12,354 nt of DNA from JAAZMF01 sp036786445 (GTDB lineage Bacteria > Bacillota > Limnochordia > DTU087). The position numbers were made by a program, and so were the translations under genes. Shown here one piece after another: positions 12,300 to 12,354 of the stretch. The first letter of the stretch is position 1. The number at the start of each line of letters is the position of its first letter. Location of the stretch: positions 1 through 12,354 of the forward strand of contig DAIQRD010000076.1 of assembly GCA_036786445.1 (NCBI GenBank), given 5' to 3'. The notes beneath the pieces are model-generated. The model was not told the DNA's origin. It ran no database searches and worked only from the letters and a program-made list of their open reading frames with translations.

Positions 12300-12354
12300 C
12301 GGGGCGTAGCGCAGTTTGGCTAGCGCGCCTGCCTTGGGAGCAGGAGGCCGGAGG
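12300..12354 (+). tRNA. tRNA-Pro (anticodon UGG), 3' end beyond the window
   Basis: The acceptor strand CGGGGCG (12300-12306), TA at positions 8-9, D stem GCGC/GCGC with an AGTTTGGCTA loop, and anticodon stem CCTGC/GCAGG with loop CTTGGGA fold as a standard tRNA. The anticodon is TGG (12335-12337), reading proline CCA/CCN codons. The window ends in the T stem, so the T loop, the acceptor 3' strand and any encoded CCA are not seen. More tRNA genes may follow on the same transcript. Confidence 0.95.

Noticed and set aside
1..12354. CRISPR arrays, insertion sequences, phage genes and integration sites
   Set aside because: No spaced direct repeats, transposase or integrase motifs, or terminal inverted repeats were seen; the tmRNA 3' end and tRNA 3' end, common integration targets, are both outside the window.

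Overview
The window looks like chromosomal DNA of a Gram-positive-type, moderate-GC member of the Firmicutes (clostridial or related deep branch; this is inference). The grounds are the amidase with a copper-amine-oxidase-like N-terminal domain and AMIN repeats, a GerMN-domain protein, strong GGAGG-type ribosome binding sites with several TTG/GTG starts, consensus sigma-A-type promoters, and a gene order (glutamate racemase, GerM-like, rph, rdgB) that resembles the racE-gerM-rph-ysnA block of Bacillus subtilis. No phage, insertion sequence, CRISPR array or clear transferred island is visible; almost all of the window is ordinary housekeeping and envelope DNA.

Region 1 (1-873, minus strand): the 5' 259 nt of tmRNA (ssrA, running off the left edge) lie 8 nt downstream of smpB, its protein partner. 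Together they rescue stalled ribosomes. A textbook promoter (TTGACA-18-TATAAT) stands upstream of smpB. Its -10 box overlaps that of a weaker promoter candidate facing the other way.

Region 2 (1074-4242, plus strand): a tightly overlapping three-gene operon encodes an ABC ATPase, an ABC-2 type permease and an exported, C-terminally anchored protein with two copies of a beta-rich unit, one carrying a coiled-coil-like insert. It ends at a perfect 11-bp hairpin. I do not recognise the substrate; this is the least familiar system in the window.

Region 3 (4356-5189): a separate membrane-anchored protein has a carboxypeptidase-regulatory-like (Ig-like) domain and an unrecognised C-terminal part.

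Region 4 (5331-8387): a large secreted N-acetylmuramoyl-L-alanine amidase overlaps a small anchored GerMN-domain protein, followed by a clear rho-independent terminator.

Region 5 (8394-12229): a promoter precedes murI (makes D-glutamate), murD (adds D-glutamate to UDP-MurNAc-L-Ala), rph (tRNA 3' maturation) and rdgB (removes non-canonical purine NTPs). The rph and rdgB genes overlap, and a possible 21-codon ORF links murD to rph. The racemase next to the ligase that uses its product is a clear metabolic pairing.

Region 6 (12245-12354): a perfect consensus promoter with an extended -10 drives a tRNA-Pro(UGG) gene cut by the right edge.
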